Source of the DNA: DATBVX01 sp963695985
Lineage (GTDB): Bacteria; Pseudomonadota; Gammaproteobacteria; Steroidobacterales; Steroidobacteraceae
DNA length: 64,000 nt
NCBI GenBank assembly: GCA_963695985.1
Contig: CAVOIC010000011.1
Coordinates: forward strand, 372,001-436,000
Direction: 5' to 3'
This document shows, one piece after another, positions 1 through 9,490 of this stretch. Both the position numbers and the translations under genes were made by a program. Position 1 is the stretch's first letter. Each line of letters opens with the position of its first letter. The notes beneath the pieces were generated by a model. The model had not been told where the DNA came from. It was given only the letters and a program-made list of their open reading frames with translations, and made no database searches.

Positions 1-923
1 CGTACTCGTAACTTTCGAACACGAATAACGTCGGGCAGTACAGTGCGTGTCGTTCCTTGATCAGCGCGATGAACTCCTCGTCTACGGGCTCGTCGACGAC
101 GGAATGCACGAGGTAATCGGCGCCGGCGCGCAGCGCCGCCTTTGCGGTTTCGAGCTCAGTGGCATGAACCGCGAGCGGTACGCCCGCAGCGTGGGCTGCA
201 TCGCCGGTCGCGCGCACGATCACGGTCTGTGCCTCGAGGTCATCGCTCGGACGGTGAATGAACCACACCTTGATGTAGTCGGGCTTGCGCTCGAGCTCGC
301 GCGCTACGAGCTTCGCGGGCGCTGTCGGCGCTGTCGATGCGAATGATCGGTGGATCGCCGAGATCGAGCGCGGGCCGGTCGACCATGGAGATCAGCGGAC
401 CCGCGACTACTACGCGCGGGGCCGCTTCCGTGTTGCGCGCGCGATCGCGGACCTCGAAGTTCCAGAACGGCCCGCCGATGTCGACGACGCCCGTGACGCC
501 GCTTGCCAGCCACACCTTGAACGTCGCCGGCAGGCGTGCCTTGTTGCGCGCGACCTCTTCCGCGTAGGGCCGATAGCGGTTGAAGTCGGCACCGTCCGGC
601 CGTGTGTAGAGATTGCCCGACTGAAAGAAGTGAACGTGCGCGTCGATCAGACCGGGGATCACCCACTTGCCCTGCGCATCGATGACACGTGCGCCGCGCG
701 GCACCCGCGTTTTGTTGCGCCGACCCAAGGACTGAATCGTCGATCCTGAGACTAGGATGGTCTGATCGGCAACCAGAGCGTTCGCCGCATCACGCTCTGG
801 ATGAACGACCGTGACGCCCACGATAGCCGTCATCGCGGGCTCGCTCGGTTTTGCAGCGAGGGCAAGGCTCGCCATGAGCAGGAGTCCGACCAGGCTCCCA
901 AATCGCATCACTGCCAATCGCAT
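1..923 (-). pseudogene. Secreted amidohydrolase family protein, frameshifted and cut by the window edge
   Basis: The first codons from 923 give a signal peptide (MRLAVMRFGSLVGLLLMAS). They are followed by the N-terminal beta-sandwich and the metal-binding signature GLIDAHVHFF of amidohydrolases related to imidazolonepropionase and prolidase-like enzymes. The start at 923 is chosen because AAGGAG lies 6 nt upstream. The frame is conserved to about position 315, where one extra base shifts it. The other minus-strand frame then continues with KLVARELERKPDYIKVWF and a HATELETAKAALRAGADYLVH segment to base 1, so the C-terminal half lies outside the window. The substrate cannot be told. The shift may be a sequencing error, since both sides are well conserved. 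Confidence 0.75.
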
Positions 924-1111
924 GACTGAACTCCTTGGAACGTCGGAGAGCAGGTCCACGGGAAAAATACTAACACGCCATCATTGACGTTCTCTTCACA
1001 AAGCACACCGCGTGCACGATGCCCGCGCTCGAAGGCGAATTGACCGAAGGCACAGGGACGTGAATCTCGATATGCTGTACTCGGGAGTGCCGCCAGGATC
1101 GGTGGTGTCAG

Positions 1112-3325
1112 TTGAGCGTGCCGCGAGAATCCATCGTCGATCTGTACGCAGCGCCGGATGCTGCGCGGGATGTGACTTATTCGGATTCCGTGTTCCGCGC
1201 CATCATCGATCAATCCCCGGCGCTCGTGTTGCTGCTGACTCCGGACGGCACGATTCTCTACTGCAACCGGCGCACACAATCGTTGCTGGACTTTGCGCCC
1301 GGCGAGCTCGCGAATCGTCTCGTGTTCGAGCGCATCGCGGAGGACGACCAGCGGGTTCTGCGCGAGCAGCTGCAGGCGCTCGTGGGTACGCAAGCGGGCG
1401 GTGGTGAGCGGCGCTGCGACGTGCAGTTCCTCAGGCGGGACGGCGTGCGCCTCTGGTTCGATTGCACGCTCGTGAATCTGCTCGCTCAGCCTGAAGTCCG
1501 TGCCGTGCTCCTGAGTGCACACGAGATCAGCCAGCGCAAAGCGGTCGAGCAGCGCCTGCGCGACAGCGAACGGCGCTTCGAGACGGTCCTGTGGGGCAGC
1601 AACATTGCGTACTGGGACCTCGACGTCACGCAACAGAGCGCGCGTCGCAGCGAACAGTGGTTCAGGATGACGGGCTGGTCGCCGCAAGAGTGGTACGCCG
1701 AGCCCTTTCCCTGGGCCAAGCGTGTGCACCCCGATGATCAGCGCTACATCGAGCCGCTGCTGAAGCAGCACCTGGAAGGCAGCAGCGATCACCTGGAACT
1801 CGAATACCGCGTCCAGTGCGCCAACGGCACCTGGCGCTGGATGTTCGACCGCGGGCGCATCGTCGAGCGGGATGCGGCTGGAAAGCCGCTGCGCATCATC
1901 GGCACCTCGATGGACATCGACGCGCGCAAGCGCGCCGAGCAGCACCTCGCCACGAGCAATGAGCGGCTGCGCGCGGTGACCGAGAACGTGCCGGACCTGC
2001 TGCTGCTGACCGACCTGGAGCTGCAGATCCAGTTCGCGAACCGGCCCATGTTCGGTCACGCGCCGCAGGAGCTGATAGGACGCTCGATCCTCGAGCTGCT
2101 GCCGCCGGAGGAGCGTGAGCCGGTGCGGGCGGTCCACGCGCGGGCACTGGCCACGCACCAACCGCAGACCTACGAGTTGCGCCACGTCGTCGACGGCGAA
2201 GTGCACTGGTTCGAGAATCGCGTGGGCCTGGTGATGCACGAGGGGCAGCCGACCGGGCTCACGATCGCGAGCACGGAAGTAACCGTGCGACGCCGCGGTG
2301 AAGAAGCGCTCAAGATCCAGGCGCGCATCCTCGATGCCATGCGCGAAGGCGTGCTCGTGCTCGATTCCTCGAGCACGATACGGCTCGCCAACGGTGCCAT
2401 CCGGCGCCTGACGGGGCATGAGCCCCGTGAGCTGATCGGCCGGCACGCGCGCATGCTGACCCGCTACACCGAGAGCCAGTACAACGAAGCGCGCGACGAG
2501 ATCGATCACCAGCTGACTGAAGCCGATTTCTGTGCGCGCGACGTCCACTGCGTGCATCGCGACGGGCACTTCTTCACCGCCGGGTGCGTCATCACGCCAA
2601 TCGCGATCGGCGGTGAGGCGCATCGACTGCTCGTGCTCGAGGACGTCACGCAACGGCGCGAGCTCGAGCGCGAGATCATCGACATCGCGAACCGTGAACA
2701 GCGGCGCATCGGCAGCGACCTGCACGACGGCCTGGGCCAGGAGCTCACCGGCGTGGCGCTGATGTTGACCGGCCTGGTCGCGCGGTTGCGGCGCGAGCAA
2801 TCACCCGCAACCGGCGATGCGGAGGAGATCGTGACGCTCGTCAATGGCGCCATCGACAGTGCGCGTGCGCTGGCACGCGGTGCCTCGCCTGTGAGCGTCG
2901 AGCGCGGCGGTCTGCCCTCGGCGCTGCGCGCGCTCGCGACGCGGGCCAGCGACATGTATGGGGTCAAGGTGCGCTTTCGCGGCAAGGTCTGGCCGCAGCT
3001 CACTCTCGATGCGGCCGCGTGCAATCACCTGTATCGCATCGCGCAGGAGGCGGTGAACAACGCCGTGAAGCACGGCCACGCCAGCCAGATCGTGATCGAG
3101 CTGCAGGTGACCGCGGAGGACGTGATGCTCGGCGTGCGCGACAACGGCCGTGGCATGGCGCGCGATGCGCAACTCAGCCGCGGCATGGGCCTGAAGATCA
3201 TGGAGTACCGGGCGAGCATGCTGTCCGGTTCCATAACGCTGGAGCCCGCGCCGGGCGGAGGGCTGCGGGTCATCTGCAAGTGCCGACAGCCGCCGACGGC
3301 CGAGGGCAGTGGAGTTCAAACTTGA
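1112..3325 (+). CDS. Cytoplasmic PAS-repeat sensor histidine kinase (NarX/UhpB-like HisKA_3 type)
   Basis: The 737-residue protein has no clear membrane segment. It carries about four PAS domains (near residues 25-140, 150-270, 280-395 and 400-520; the second is a PAS_3 type with HPDDQRYIEPLL and GTWRWMFDRGRI). A HisKA_3 dimerisation helix follows, with the phosphoacceptor His in REQRRIGSDLHDGLGQEL. The HATPase domain shows the N box NNAVKHG, DNGRGM and GMGLKIMEYRA. This architecture phosphorylates NarL/FixJ-type regulators, and one follows directly. The start is a TTG and is uncertain; GGATCGGTGG upstream is a poor ribosome site. The signal sensed is unknown, but PAS-only cytoplasmic kinases usually sense redox, oxygen or a small ligand. 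Confidence 0.88.
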   Translation: MSVPRESIVDLYAAPDAARDVTYSDSVFRAIIDQSPALVLLLTPDGTILYCNRRTQSLLDFAPGELANRLVFERIAEDDQRVLREQLQALVGTQAGGGERRCDVQFLRRDGVRLWFDCTLVNLLAQPEVRAVLLSAHEISQRKAVEQRLRDSERRFETVLWGSNIAYWDLDVTQQSARRSEQWFRMTGWSPQEWYAEPFPWAKRVHPDDQRYIEPLLKQHLEGSSDHLELEYRVQCANGTWRWMFDRGRIVERDAAGKPLRIIGTSMDIDARKRAEQHLATSNERLRAVTENVPDLLLLTDLELQIQFANRPMFGHAPQELIGRSILELLPPEEREPVRAVHARALATHQPQTYELRHVVDGEVHWFENRVGLVMHEGQPTGLTIASTEVTVRRRGEEALKIQARILDAMREGVLVLDSSSTIRLANGAIRRLTGHEPRELIGRHARMLTRYTESQYNEARDEIDHQLTEADFCARDVHCVHRDGHFFTAGCVITPIAIGGEAHRLLVLEDVTQRRELEREIIDIANREQRRIGSDLHDGLGQELTGVALMLTGLVARLRREQSPATGDAEEIVTLVNGAIDSARALARGASPVSVERGGLPSALRALATRASDMYGVKVRFRGKVWPQLTLDAAACNHLYRIAQEAVNNAVKHGHASQIVIELQVTAEDVMLGVRDNGRGMARDAQLSRGMGLKIMEYRASMLSGSITLEPAPGGGLRVICKCRQPPTAEGSGVQT

Positions 3326-3347
3326 AGCAGGGGAGCAGGAGACGATG

Positions 3348-4055
3348 ATGACCGGAGCTCAATCGACGCTGAAGCAACCGATAGGGACATCGACCCGGAA
3401 GAAGGGACGGCGCGTGCTGATCGTCGACGATCATCCGATCGTGCGTCAGGGCCTGCGCCGCCTGATCGACCAGGAGGACGACCTGGTCGTCTGCGGCGAA
3501 GCGGAGACCGTGAAGGACGCGCGCACGGCGATTCGCGAGCTGCATCCCGACGTGGTCATCGTCGACATCTCGCTCAAGCAGGGCGATGGCATCGACCTGG
3601 TGACCGATGCGCGCGCACAGCACCCGCGCCTGCCGATCCTGGTGCTGTCGATGCACGATGAGACCATCTACGCCGAGCGCATTCTGAGCTCGGGCGCCAA
3701 CGGCTACATCATGAAACAGGCCGCGAGCGAGCAGTTCCTGCTCGCGCTGCGCAAGGTGCTCGATGGCGGTGTCTACGTGAGCGAGGCCGTGAACAAGATC
3801 CTGGTGGATCGGTTCACCTCGGGCGGCCACTACACCTCGCTCAACCCGATCGACCGGCTGAGCAATCGCGAACTGCAGATCCTGCACCTCATCGGCAAGG
3901 GCACGAGCACTCGTGCGATCGCCGAGGGCCTCAATCTCAGTGTCAAGACCGTGGAATCGCACCGCCAGCGCATCAAGAAGAAGCTGAGCATCAGCAACAG
4001 TCCGCAGCTCATCCGCTACGCGGTGAACTGGTTCTCCGGGCGCGAGCCGGGGTAA
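3348..4055 (+). CDS. NarL/FixJ-family response regulator with LuxR-type DNA-binding domain
   Basis: The receiver domain begins VLIVDDHPIVRQGLRRL, with the phosphoacceptor Asp in VVIVDIS, the Ser/Thr switch in LVLSMHD and the conserved Lys in YIMKQ. The C-terminal HTH reads LSNRELQILHLIGKGTSTRA and SVKTVESHRQRIKKKL. ATG 3348 is preferred over the longer GTG 3309 because AGGAG lies 6 nt before it; an adjacent ATG at 3345 is also possible. The gene starts 22 bases after the kinase stop, so the two form an operon and very probably a cognate pair. Targets are unknown. Confidence 0.9.
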   Translation: MTGAQSTLKQPIGTSTRKKGRRVLIVDDHPIVRQGLRRLIDQEDDLVVCGEAETVKDARTAIRELHPDVVIVDISLKQGDGIDLVTDARAQHPRLPILVLSMHDETIYAERILSSGANGYIMKQAASEQFLLALRKVLDGGVYVSEAVNKILVDRFTSGGHYTSLNPIDRLSNRELQILHLIGKGTSTRAIAEGLNLSVKTVESHRQRIKKKLSISNSPQLIRYAVNWFSGREPG

Positions 4056-4167
4056 GACTGGCACACTGAACGCGCGGCGGCGTGCGAGAAAAGTCGCTGG
4101 CGTGTCGATCTGGACTGTCCTCGTTCGTCGCCACTTCAGAGGCAGCACCAACTGAAGGAGACACGCG

Positions 4168-4602
4168 ATGCGAGTCATGGTGATTGTGAAGGCAACCAAG
4201 AACTCCGAGGCGGGCGTGATGCCGGCCGAGAAGCTGCTCGCCGACATGGGGAGGTTCAACGAGCAGCTGGTGAAGGCGGGCGTGATGTTGGCGGGCGACG
4301 GCCTCCGCCCGAGCTCCAGGGGGAAGCGGGTGAAGTTCTCGGGCGACGAGCGCCAAGTCTTGGACGGCCCATTCGCGGAAACGAAGGAGCTGATCGCGGG
4401 CTACTGGATCTGGCAGGTAAAGTCCATGGAAGAGGCGATCGAGTGGATCCGGCGCTGCCCGCACCCGTCGCCTGGCGAGGAGTCCGTGATCGAGATTCGC
4501 CCGCTGTTCGAGGCCGCTGATTTCGGCCAGGAGTTCACTCCGGAGCTGCGGGCGCAGGAGGAGCGCCTGTTGGCAGAGATCGAACGTCAGCGGCAGGGAT
4601 AA
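4168..4602 (+). CDS. YCII-related (DGPF-domain) protein
   Basis: This 144-residue protein has the ferredoxin-like YCII fold, with the typical VLDGPFAETKELIAGYWIWQVKSMEEAIEW segment that includes the DGPF motif. The family is of unknown chemistry, and members are often linked to ECF sigma factors. GAAGGAG is placed 7 nt before the ATG. An ECF sigma gene follows after about 95 bases, but that sigma factor lacks the long C-terminal extension of the ECF42 group that normally pairs with DGPF proteins. A functional link is therefore unproven. Confidence 0.8.
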   Translation: MRVMVIVKATKNSEAGVMPAEKLLADMGRFNEQLVKAGVMLAGDGLRPSSRGKRVKFSGDERQVLDGPFAETKELIAGYWIWQVKSMEEAIEWIRRCPHPSPGEESVIEIRPLFEAADFGQEFTPELRAQEERLLAEIERQRQG

Positions 4603-4698
4603 TTCAAACCTTCAGACCCCGCTTCGCCTCTAACCCGTCGGTAACCCTCTGATTTGTGCGCGGCGCGCCTCGCGTGACGCGGCTGGTAGTATCGATGC

Positions 4699-5265
4699 AT
4701 GGGGATGGGCCAGAGCGCCGCAATGACATTGCAAACGCGGGCGATCGACGCAGAGGAGCAGTGGATCGAACGCGCGCGCGCGGGCGATCACGCCGCCTTC
4801 GAGCAGATCTACCGAGCCTACGCGGGCAGGGTGTACGGCCTGTGCCTGCGGCTCACCCGCGAGGCGTCGGTCGCCGAGGACTGCACGCAGGAGACCTTCA
4901 TCAGCGCCTGGCGCAATTTCGGTCGATTCGAGGGCCGCAGCGCACTCGGAACCTGGCTGCACCGGATCGCCGTGAATGCCTCGCTCGCCCGCGGCCGCAA
5001 GGGTCACCTCGAAGTGGTGCCCGCTCCGCAGGACGAGGAGGGCGGCGAGATCGAACCGGGCGCGCTGGCCGATGCCATGCCGCCGCTCGATGTCGAGGCG
5101 GCGATCGAATCGTTACCCGAAGGCGCGCGGCACGTGTTGGTGCTCTACGGAATTTATGGTTACACACATGAAGAGGCGGCCAACATGCTCGGCATCGCGG
5201 TCGGTACCTGCAAGGCGCAGCTGCACCGCGCGCGCCGCCTGCTGCGTGAGCGCCTGAGTGCATGA
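4699..5265 (+). CDS. ECF-subfamily RNA polymerase sigma factor
   Basis: The 188-residue protein has sigma region 2 (DHAAFEQIYRAYAGRVYGLCLR, AEDCTQETFISAWRNF, FEGRSALGTWLHRIAVN) and region 4 (LPEGARHVLVLYGIYGYTHE, GIAVGTCKAQLHRARRLLR). ATG 4699, 4705 and 4723 are all possible starts; region 2 begins well after all of them. It overlaps by 8 bases an anti-sigma-like membrane protein and then a DUF4097 protein, a common three-gene envelope-response arrangement. Autoregulation is usual for this class, but no -35/-10 pair was recognised with confidence here. Confidence 0.9.
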   Translation: MGMGQSAAMTLQTRAIDAEEQWIERARAGDHAAFEQIYRAYAGRVYGLCLRLTREASVAEDCTQETFISAWRNFGRFEGRSALGTWLHRIAVNASLARGRKGHLEVVPAPQDEEGGEIEPGALADAMPPLDVEAAIESLPEGARHVLVLYGIYGYTHEEAANMLGIAVGTCKAQLHRARRLLRERLSA

Positions 5266-5873
5266 GGCAAGCGTGAAAGACGCATACCACAATGGCGATG
5301 AGCACGACCCGGTGCTGAAGGCGGTGGGCCAGCTGCCGCAGTCGATCGAGCCGCAGCGCGACCTGTGGCCGCAGATCGCGCGCCAGCTCGACATCACCGA
5401 GGCGCCACGCGGTCGCGGACTACAGATCGGCTGGACTTTCGCGCTCGCCGCCGCAGTCGGCTGTATGGCGCTCGGCGCCTTGCTCGCCGATCGGCTTGAT
5501 GAAACGAACCAGCCCGGCTCCAGCCAACCTCACCGCGCAAACGAGCGCCCCCAGCGAATCGGCGGCACGATACCAGCAGGCAAGTCTCGGCGGCTACGCC
5601 GCGCTTGGGCCGGAGTACGAACAGGCGCGCGCCAGCCTGATGATCGGTCTCGCCGAACGCCTGGACCGGCTGCCGCCGCTCGAGCGCCAGAAGGTCGAAC
5701 GCAATCTGAACGAGATCCGCCGTGCGCTCGGCGAGATCAACGCCGCGCTGCAGCTCGCCCCGAACGACACGCTGCTGCGCGAGCTGCTCCTGAACACCTA
5801 TCACGATGAGTTGACCTTGCTCGCCAACGTCAACCACATCGCCGATACGATTCCTTCGAGGACCGCATCATGA
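5258..5873 (+). pseudogene. Anti-sigma-like single-pass membrane protein, one frameshift
   Basis: The first frame encodes a short cytoplasmic part (LPQSIEPQRDLWPQIARQLD) and a membrane segment (GWTFALAAAVGCMALGALLA). At about 5495-5510 the sense passes to another frame. That frame gives a conserved periplasmic part with two helices (YEQARASLMIGLAERLDRLP, NLNEIRRALGEINAALQLAP, ELLLNTYHDELTLLANVN) and stops at 5873. The position between an ECF sigma gene and a DUF4097 gene, with overlaps on both sides, supports a role in holding the sigma factor at the membrane. No zinc-finger HxxxCxxC motif is visible. The single frameshift is probably technical or very recent, since both halves are intact. 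Confidence 0.65.
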
Positions 5874-6754
5874 CCAAACGCTACTTCCTGCTCGCTGCAC
5901 TGCTGTGCTCTTCGCTCGCCTTCGCCGAAGAGATCGATCGCTCGCTTCAGGCCGATCCCAGGGGCGAGGTCGAGATCTCCAATGTCGCTGGCACCGTGAC
6001 AGTAAGCGGCTGGGACCGCAACGAAGTGCGGATCACCGGCTCGCTGGGCGAGGGCGTCGAGCGGCTGGATTTCACCAGCGAGGGCAAGCGCACCCAGATC
6101 AAGGTGCAGCTCAAGAAGTCCACGCATTGGGGCGATGACGGCGAAGCAGAGCTCTCGATCCGTGTTCCGTCCGGCAGCCGCCTCGACGTCAACACGGTGA
6201 GCGCGGAGATCTCGGTCAAGGACGTGGCGGGGTCCCAGCGCCTGCAGTCGGTCTCGGGCGAAGTGTCGACGGATATCGCGGCGGAAGAGGCCGAAGTGAA
6301 GACTGTGAGTGGCGATGTGATTTTGCACGGCGAAGGCAAGCCCTCGGTGCTGACCTTGACGACGGTGAGTGGCAATGCCCAGGCGACTCGCGTTGCGGGT
6401 GAGATCACGGCGAACACCGTGAGCGGCGACCTCAACCTGTCACTCGACACGATCACGCGCGCGCGCCTGCGCACCACTTCCGGAGACCTGTCGCTGCGCG
6501 GCGCGCTCACGGGCGAGGCGAAGGTCGATGGCGAAACGATTTCCGGGGACCTGTCCTTTGTCTTCAAGTCGCCGGTCGATGCCGAGTTCGACATCGAGAC
6601 CTTCTCCGGCGACATCGACAACTGCTTCGGGCCGAAGTCGCAGTCCAAGAGCGAACATGGTCCCGGGCGCGAGCTGCACTTCCGGCAGAGCGACGGCAAG
6701 GCGCAGGTGCGGGTCAACAGCCTGAGCGGCACCATCAACCTCTGTGACCACTGA
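5870..6754 (+). CDS. Secreted DUF4097-family beta-helical protein
   Basis: A signal peptide (MTKRYFLLAALLCSSLAFA) is followed by repeated VSG/TVSGD strand motifs (VSGEVSTDI, TVSGDVILHG, TVSGNAQATR, TVSGDLNLSL, TTSGDLSLRG, TISGDLSFVF, TFSGDIDNCF). These are typical of DUF4097, sometimes called putative adhesin. The start codon overlaps the previous stop (ATGA), so it is translationally coupled to the sigma/anti-sigma pair. Family members are exported, and their biochemical role is not established. The context suggests an envelope-stress output gene. Confidence 0.85.
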   Translation: MTKRYFLLAALLCSSLAFAEEIDRSLQADPRGEVEISNVAGTVTVSGWDRNEVRITGSLGEGVERLDFTSEGKRTQIKVQLKKSTHWGDDGEAELSIRVPSGSRLDVNTVSAEISVKDVAGSQRLQSVSGEVSTDIAAEEAEVKTVSGDVILHGEGKPSVLTLTTVSGNAQATRVAGEITANTVSGDLNLSLDTITRARLRTTSGDLSLRGALTGEAKVDGETISGDLSFVFKSPVDAEFDIETFSGDIDNCFGPKSQSKSEHGPGRELHFRQSDGKAQVRVNSLSGTINLCDH

Positions 6755-6875
6755 CGGCGAAAGCTGACAGCCGCCGATCGAACTGTTTTCGACCCGCCGC
6801 GGTCCACTCCTCAAGCTAGAATGGGCGGCGCCTCGCTTCAGGCCAGGCGCCATCCTTAATTAAGAGGAGTGAGGA

Positions 6876-8924
6876 ATGCGGGCCCTGAAGATCGCGGGCT
6901 GGGCGATTCTAGGCGCGGTCGTGCTGCTGGTACTGGGCGCCATCGCCGTGGTCGCGTTGGTGGACCCCAACGATTACAAAGACGACATCGCGCAGGCGGT
7001 GCGCGATCGCACCGGACGTGACCTCAAGCTCGAAGGCAAGCTTTCACTATCCGTCTTTCCGTGGCTCGCGATTGAGACTGGCCACGCGCAGCTCGGCAAT
7101 CCGGTCAATTTCGCGCCGGGCCCGTTTGTCGAGGTGAAATCCGCCGACGTCGGCGTCAAGCTCATCCCGCTGCTGCGCGGCCGGTTCGAAGTGCGCCGGC
7201 TGCGCCTCGACGGACTGCGTGTGAACCTCGTCAAGGATGAGCACGGCCACACGAACTGGGAGGACCTCACCCGATCCTCGAGTACGGGTGGCAAGACCCA
7301 GGAGATGACCTCGACGAGCATCGCGGGCCTCACCCTCAAGGACGCTGCGCTCGACTATCGCGACCTCGGTTCGGGCAGTCATTGGCGCGTGATGGGTCTC
7401 GACGCGTCGACCGGACGCCTCGGCGGCCCCGAGCCTTTCGATCTCGATCTCACCCTCACCGCCGATCAGGGCAAGGGCACGCCCGCGACGCGCCTCAAGC
7501 TCAAGACCGAGGCGAGGCTCGACACACAGGCCCGGCAGTACGGTGCGAAGGGCCTCGATGCGGAAATCGTGCGTGTGCCCACGGAAAAAGGGGCGAAGGA
7601 GCGCACGCTGAAGCTCACCGTGCCTGAACTCGCCGCCGATTTGAATCAGCAAACGCTCGACGTGCCGAATTTCACTGTGCACTTCGCCGGCGCCGAGCTC
7701 AGCGGCAGCGTCAAGGGCCAGAAAATCGTCGACCGGCCGAGCCTGGCCGGCACGCTCAAGCTGCCGGCGACCTCGCCGCGGGATCTGCTGCGGCAGCTCG
7801 GCGAGGAAGCGCCGCGCACGCGCGATGCGAAGGTCCTGTCGTCGCTCGCCTTCGACGCCGCCTTCAAGGCCACCGACCAGAGTGTGCTGTTCGACAAACT
7901 CAAGCTCACGCTCGATGACACGCACGTGACCGGGCGCGCCGGCATCGAAGACCTCAAGAACAATGCCCTCAGCTTCGACCTGACGGTCGACCAGCTCGAC
8001 CTCGATCGCTATCTCGCCCCGGAAGAGAAGGCGGCACAGAAAGACACCATCGCCAAGCCGTTCGAGCTGCCGCTGGAGCAGCTCAAGGCTCTGAACGGCC
8101 GCGGCACGCTCGCCGTGGGCGCGCTGACGCTGGCCGGTATCCGCATGAGTGCCGTCAAGCTCACGGTCGATGCGAACAAGGGCCTGGTCCGCTTCAATCC
8201 CTCGCAGGCGAAGCTCTACGGTGGAGCCCATCGTGGCAACGTCGTCGTCGACGCGCGCGGCGACGTCGCGCGCCTCTCGATCGAGGAGCACATGAGCGGC
8301 GTCCAGTTAGCGCCTCTCTTCAAGGACCTTCTCGACAGCAAACGCTTGAGCGGCGCCGGTGCCGCGACAGCGGTGCTCGCGGGGCGCGGCAACACGTCGG
8401 ATGCGCTGCTGCGTTCACTCGACGGACGCCTGGACTTCGAGGTGACCGACGGTGCACTGGAAGGCACGGACCTGTGGTACGAGCTGCGCCGCGCCCGGGC
8501 CCTGTGGAAGCGCGAGCCGGCGCCGACCGGAGCGAACACCAAGCGCACGGCGTTTAGAACTTTGAAGGGGACCGGAACCGTGGAGCAGGGTGTGTTGTCC
8601 AATCGCGACCTGCAGATCGACATGGATTACCTCAAGGCGAGCGGCGAGGGCACGCTCAATCTCGTCTCGCAGGCCGTGGACTATCGGCTGCAAACCAGCG
8701 TCTACCGCATTCCTGAATCGGGGGCGGGCGCGGAGATGAAGGACCTGAAGGCCGCCGACATTCCGATGCGCGTGAGCGGCACGCTGGCGGACCCGAAGGT
8801 GCGGCCGGACCTCGATGCGCTCGCCAAGGCCGAGGCCAGCAGGAAAGTAGAGCAAGAGAAGCAGGCGCTCACGGACAAGCTCAAGGAGAAGCTCGGCAAG
8901 TGGTTCGGTGGCAAGAAGCCTTGA
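6876..8924 (+). CDS. AsmA-family protein
   Basis: The 682-residue protein has an N-terminal membrane anchor (GWAILGAVVLLVLGAIAVVALV) and then the AsmA_N signature VDPNDYKDDIAQAVRDRTGR with DLKLEGKLSLSVFPWLAI. The C-terminal AsmA_2 domain includes LEGTDLWYELRRARALWKR, ADIPMRVSGTLADPKVRPDL and a basic amphipathic tail. AsmA-like proteins are inner-membrane-anchored periplasmic beta-groove proteins thought to move phospholipids to the outer membrane. AGAGGAGTGAGG lies directly before the ATG. It overlaps the START-like gene by about 25 bases and is followed by mutY, an order I associate with gammaproteobacteria. Confidence 0.9.
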   Translation: MRALKIAGWAILGAVVLLVLGAIAVVALVDPNDYKDDIAQAVRDRTGRDLKLEGKLSLSVFPWLAIETGHAQLGNPVNFAPGPFVEVKSADVGVKLIPLLRGRFEVRRLRLDGLRVNLVKDEHGHTNWEDLTRSSSTGGKTQEMTSTSIAGLTLKDAALDYRDLGSGSHWRVMGLDASTGRLGGPEPFDLDLTLTADQGKGTPATRLKLKTEARLDTQARQYGAKGLDAEIVRVPTEKGAKERTLKLTVPELAADLNQQTLDVPNFTVHFAGAELSGSVKGQKIVDRPSLAGTLKLPATSPRDLLRQLGEEAPRTRDAKVLSSLAFDAAFKATDQSVLFDKLKLTLDDTHVTGRAGIEDLKNNALSFDLTVDQLDLDRYLAPEEKAAQKDTIAKPFELPLEQLKALNGRGTLAVGALTLAGIRMSAVKLTVDANKGLVRFNPSQAKLYGGAHRGNVVVDARGDVARLSIEEHMSGVQLAPLFKDLLDSKRLSGAGAATAVLAGRGNTSDALLRSLDGRLDFEVTDGALEGTDLWYELRRARALWKREPAPTGANTKRTAFRTLKGTGTVEQGVLSNRDLQIDMDYLKASGEGTLNLVSQAVDYRLQTSVYRIPESGAGAEMKDLKAADIPMRVSGTLADPKVRPDLDALAKAEASRKVEQEKQALTDKLKEKLGKWFGGKKP

Positions 8925-9484
8925 TCGGCGCCGCGGCGACGCTCGCGCTGAGCCCGACCGCACGCGCCCTCGACGTGGAGCGTCTGGAAGTCGGCATGCA
9001 GGGTGACCGCTACGTAGTCGAGTTCGTCGCGCAGCTCGATGCGCCGGCGGACGCAGTGCACGCCGTACTCACCGATTATGACGCCTACCCGACGCTCGAT
9101 CCCCGCATCAAGGAGAGCCGCGTGCTGAGTCGCGAGGGCGATCACTCGGTGCACCTTTACACCCGCATGCGCGGCTGTCTCGGTGCGCTCCTGTGTCGCA
9201 CGATGCAGCGGGTGGAGCTCATCGAGGAGCGTCCGGACGAGCTCCTGGCGACCGCGATCCTGGATCAGAGCGATGTCGAATTCGGCGTCACGCGCTCGCA
9301 GTGGCAGACGAACGAGCACGGCACCCAGCTCGTCTATCGCATGGAGATCCTGCCGAAGTTCTGGGTTCCGCCGCTGTTCGGGCCGCGGCTGATGATCAGC
9401 ACGCTGCGGTCGGGAACGCTCGAGCTCTTCACCAACGTCGAGAAGGCGGCGAGGGAGCGCTCCGTCTCGAGCGCCTCACGGTAG
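8900..9484 (+). CDS. Exported SRPBCC/START-like (polyketide cyclase-type) protein
   Basis: The N-terminus (IGAAATLALSPTARA) looks like a signal peptide. A START/Bet v1-like domain follows, with LDAPADAVHAVLTDYDAYPTLDPRIKESRVLS and the C-terminal helix MISTLRSGTLELFTNVEKAA. The GTG at 8900 lies inside asmA; a TTG at 8921 that overlaps the asmA stop is an alternative. The position between asmA and mutY suggests co-transcription. The ligand is unknown, and the periplasmic location makes lipid binding plausible but unproven. Confidence 0.78.
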   Translation: MVRWQEALIGAAATLALSPTARALDVERLEVGMQGDRYVVEFVAQLDAPADAVHAVLTDYDAYPTLDPRIKESRVLSREGDHSVHLYTRMRGCLGALLCRTMQRVELIEERPDELLATAILDQSDVEFGVTRSQWQTNEHGTQLVYRMEILPKFWVPPLFGPRLMISTLRSGTLELFTNVEKAARERSVSSASR

Positions 9485-9490
9485 GGTGCC

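Noticed and set aside
908..2800. A 630-codon open frame on the minus strand opposite the PAS kinase
   Set aside because: It is the antisense shadow of a well-supported kinase gene in GC-rich sequence; its composition (Arg/His/Val-rich) is not protein-like and no domain is visible.
4168..5265. YCII protein plus ECF sigma factor as an ECF42 pair
   Set aside because: The sigma factor is only 188 residues and lacks the long C-terminal TPR-like extension of ECF42; it has its own anti-sigma-like partner.
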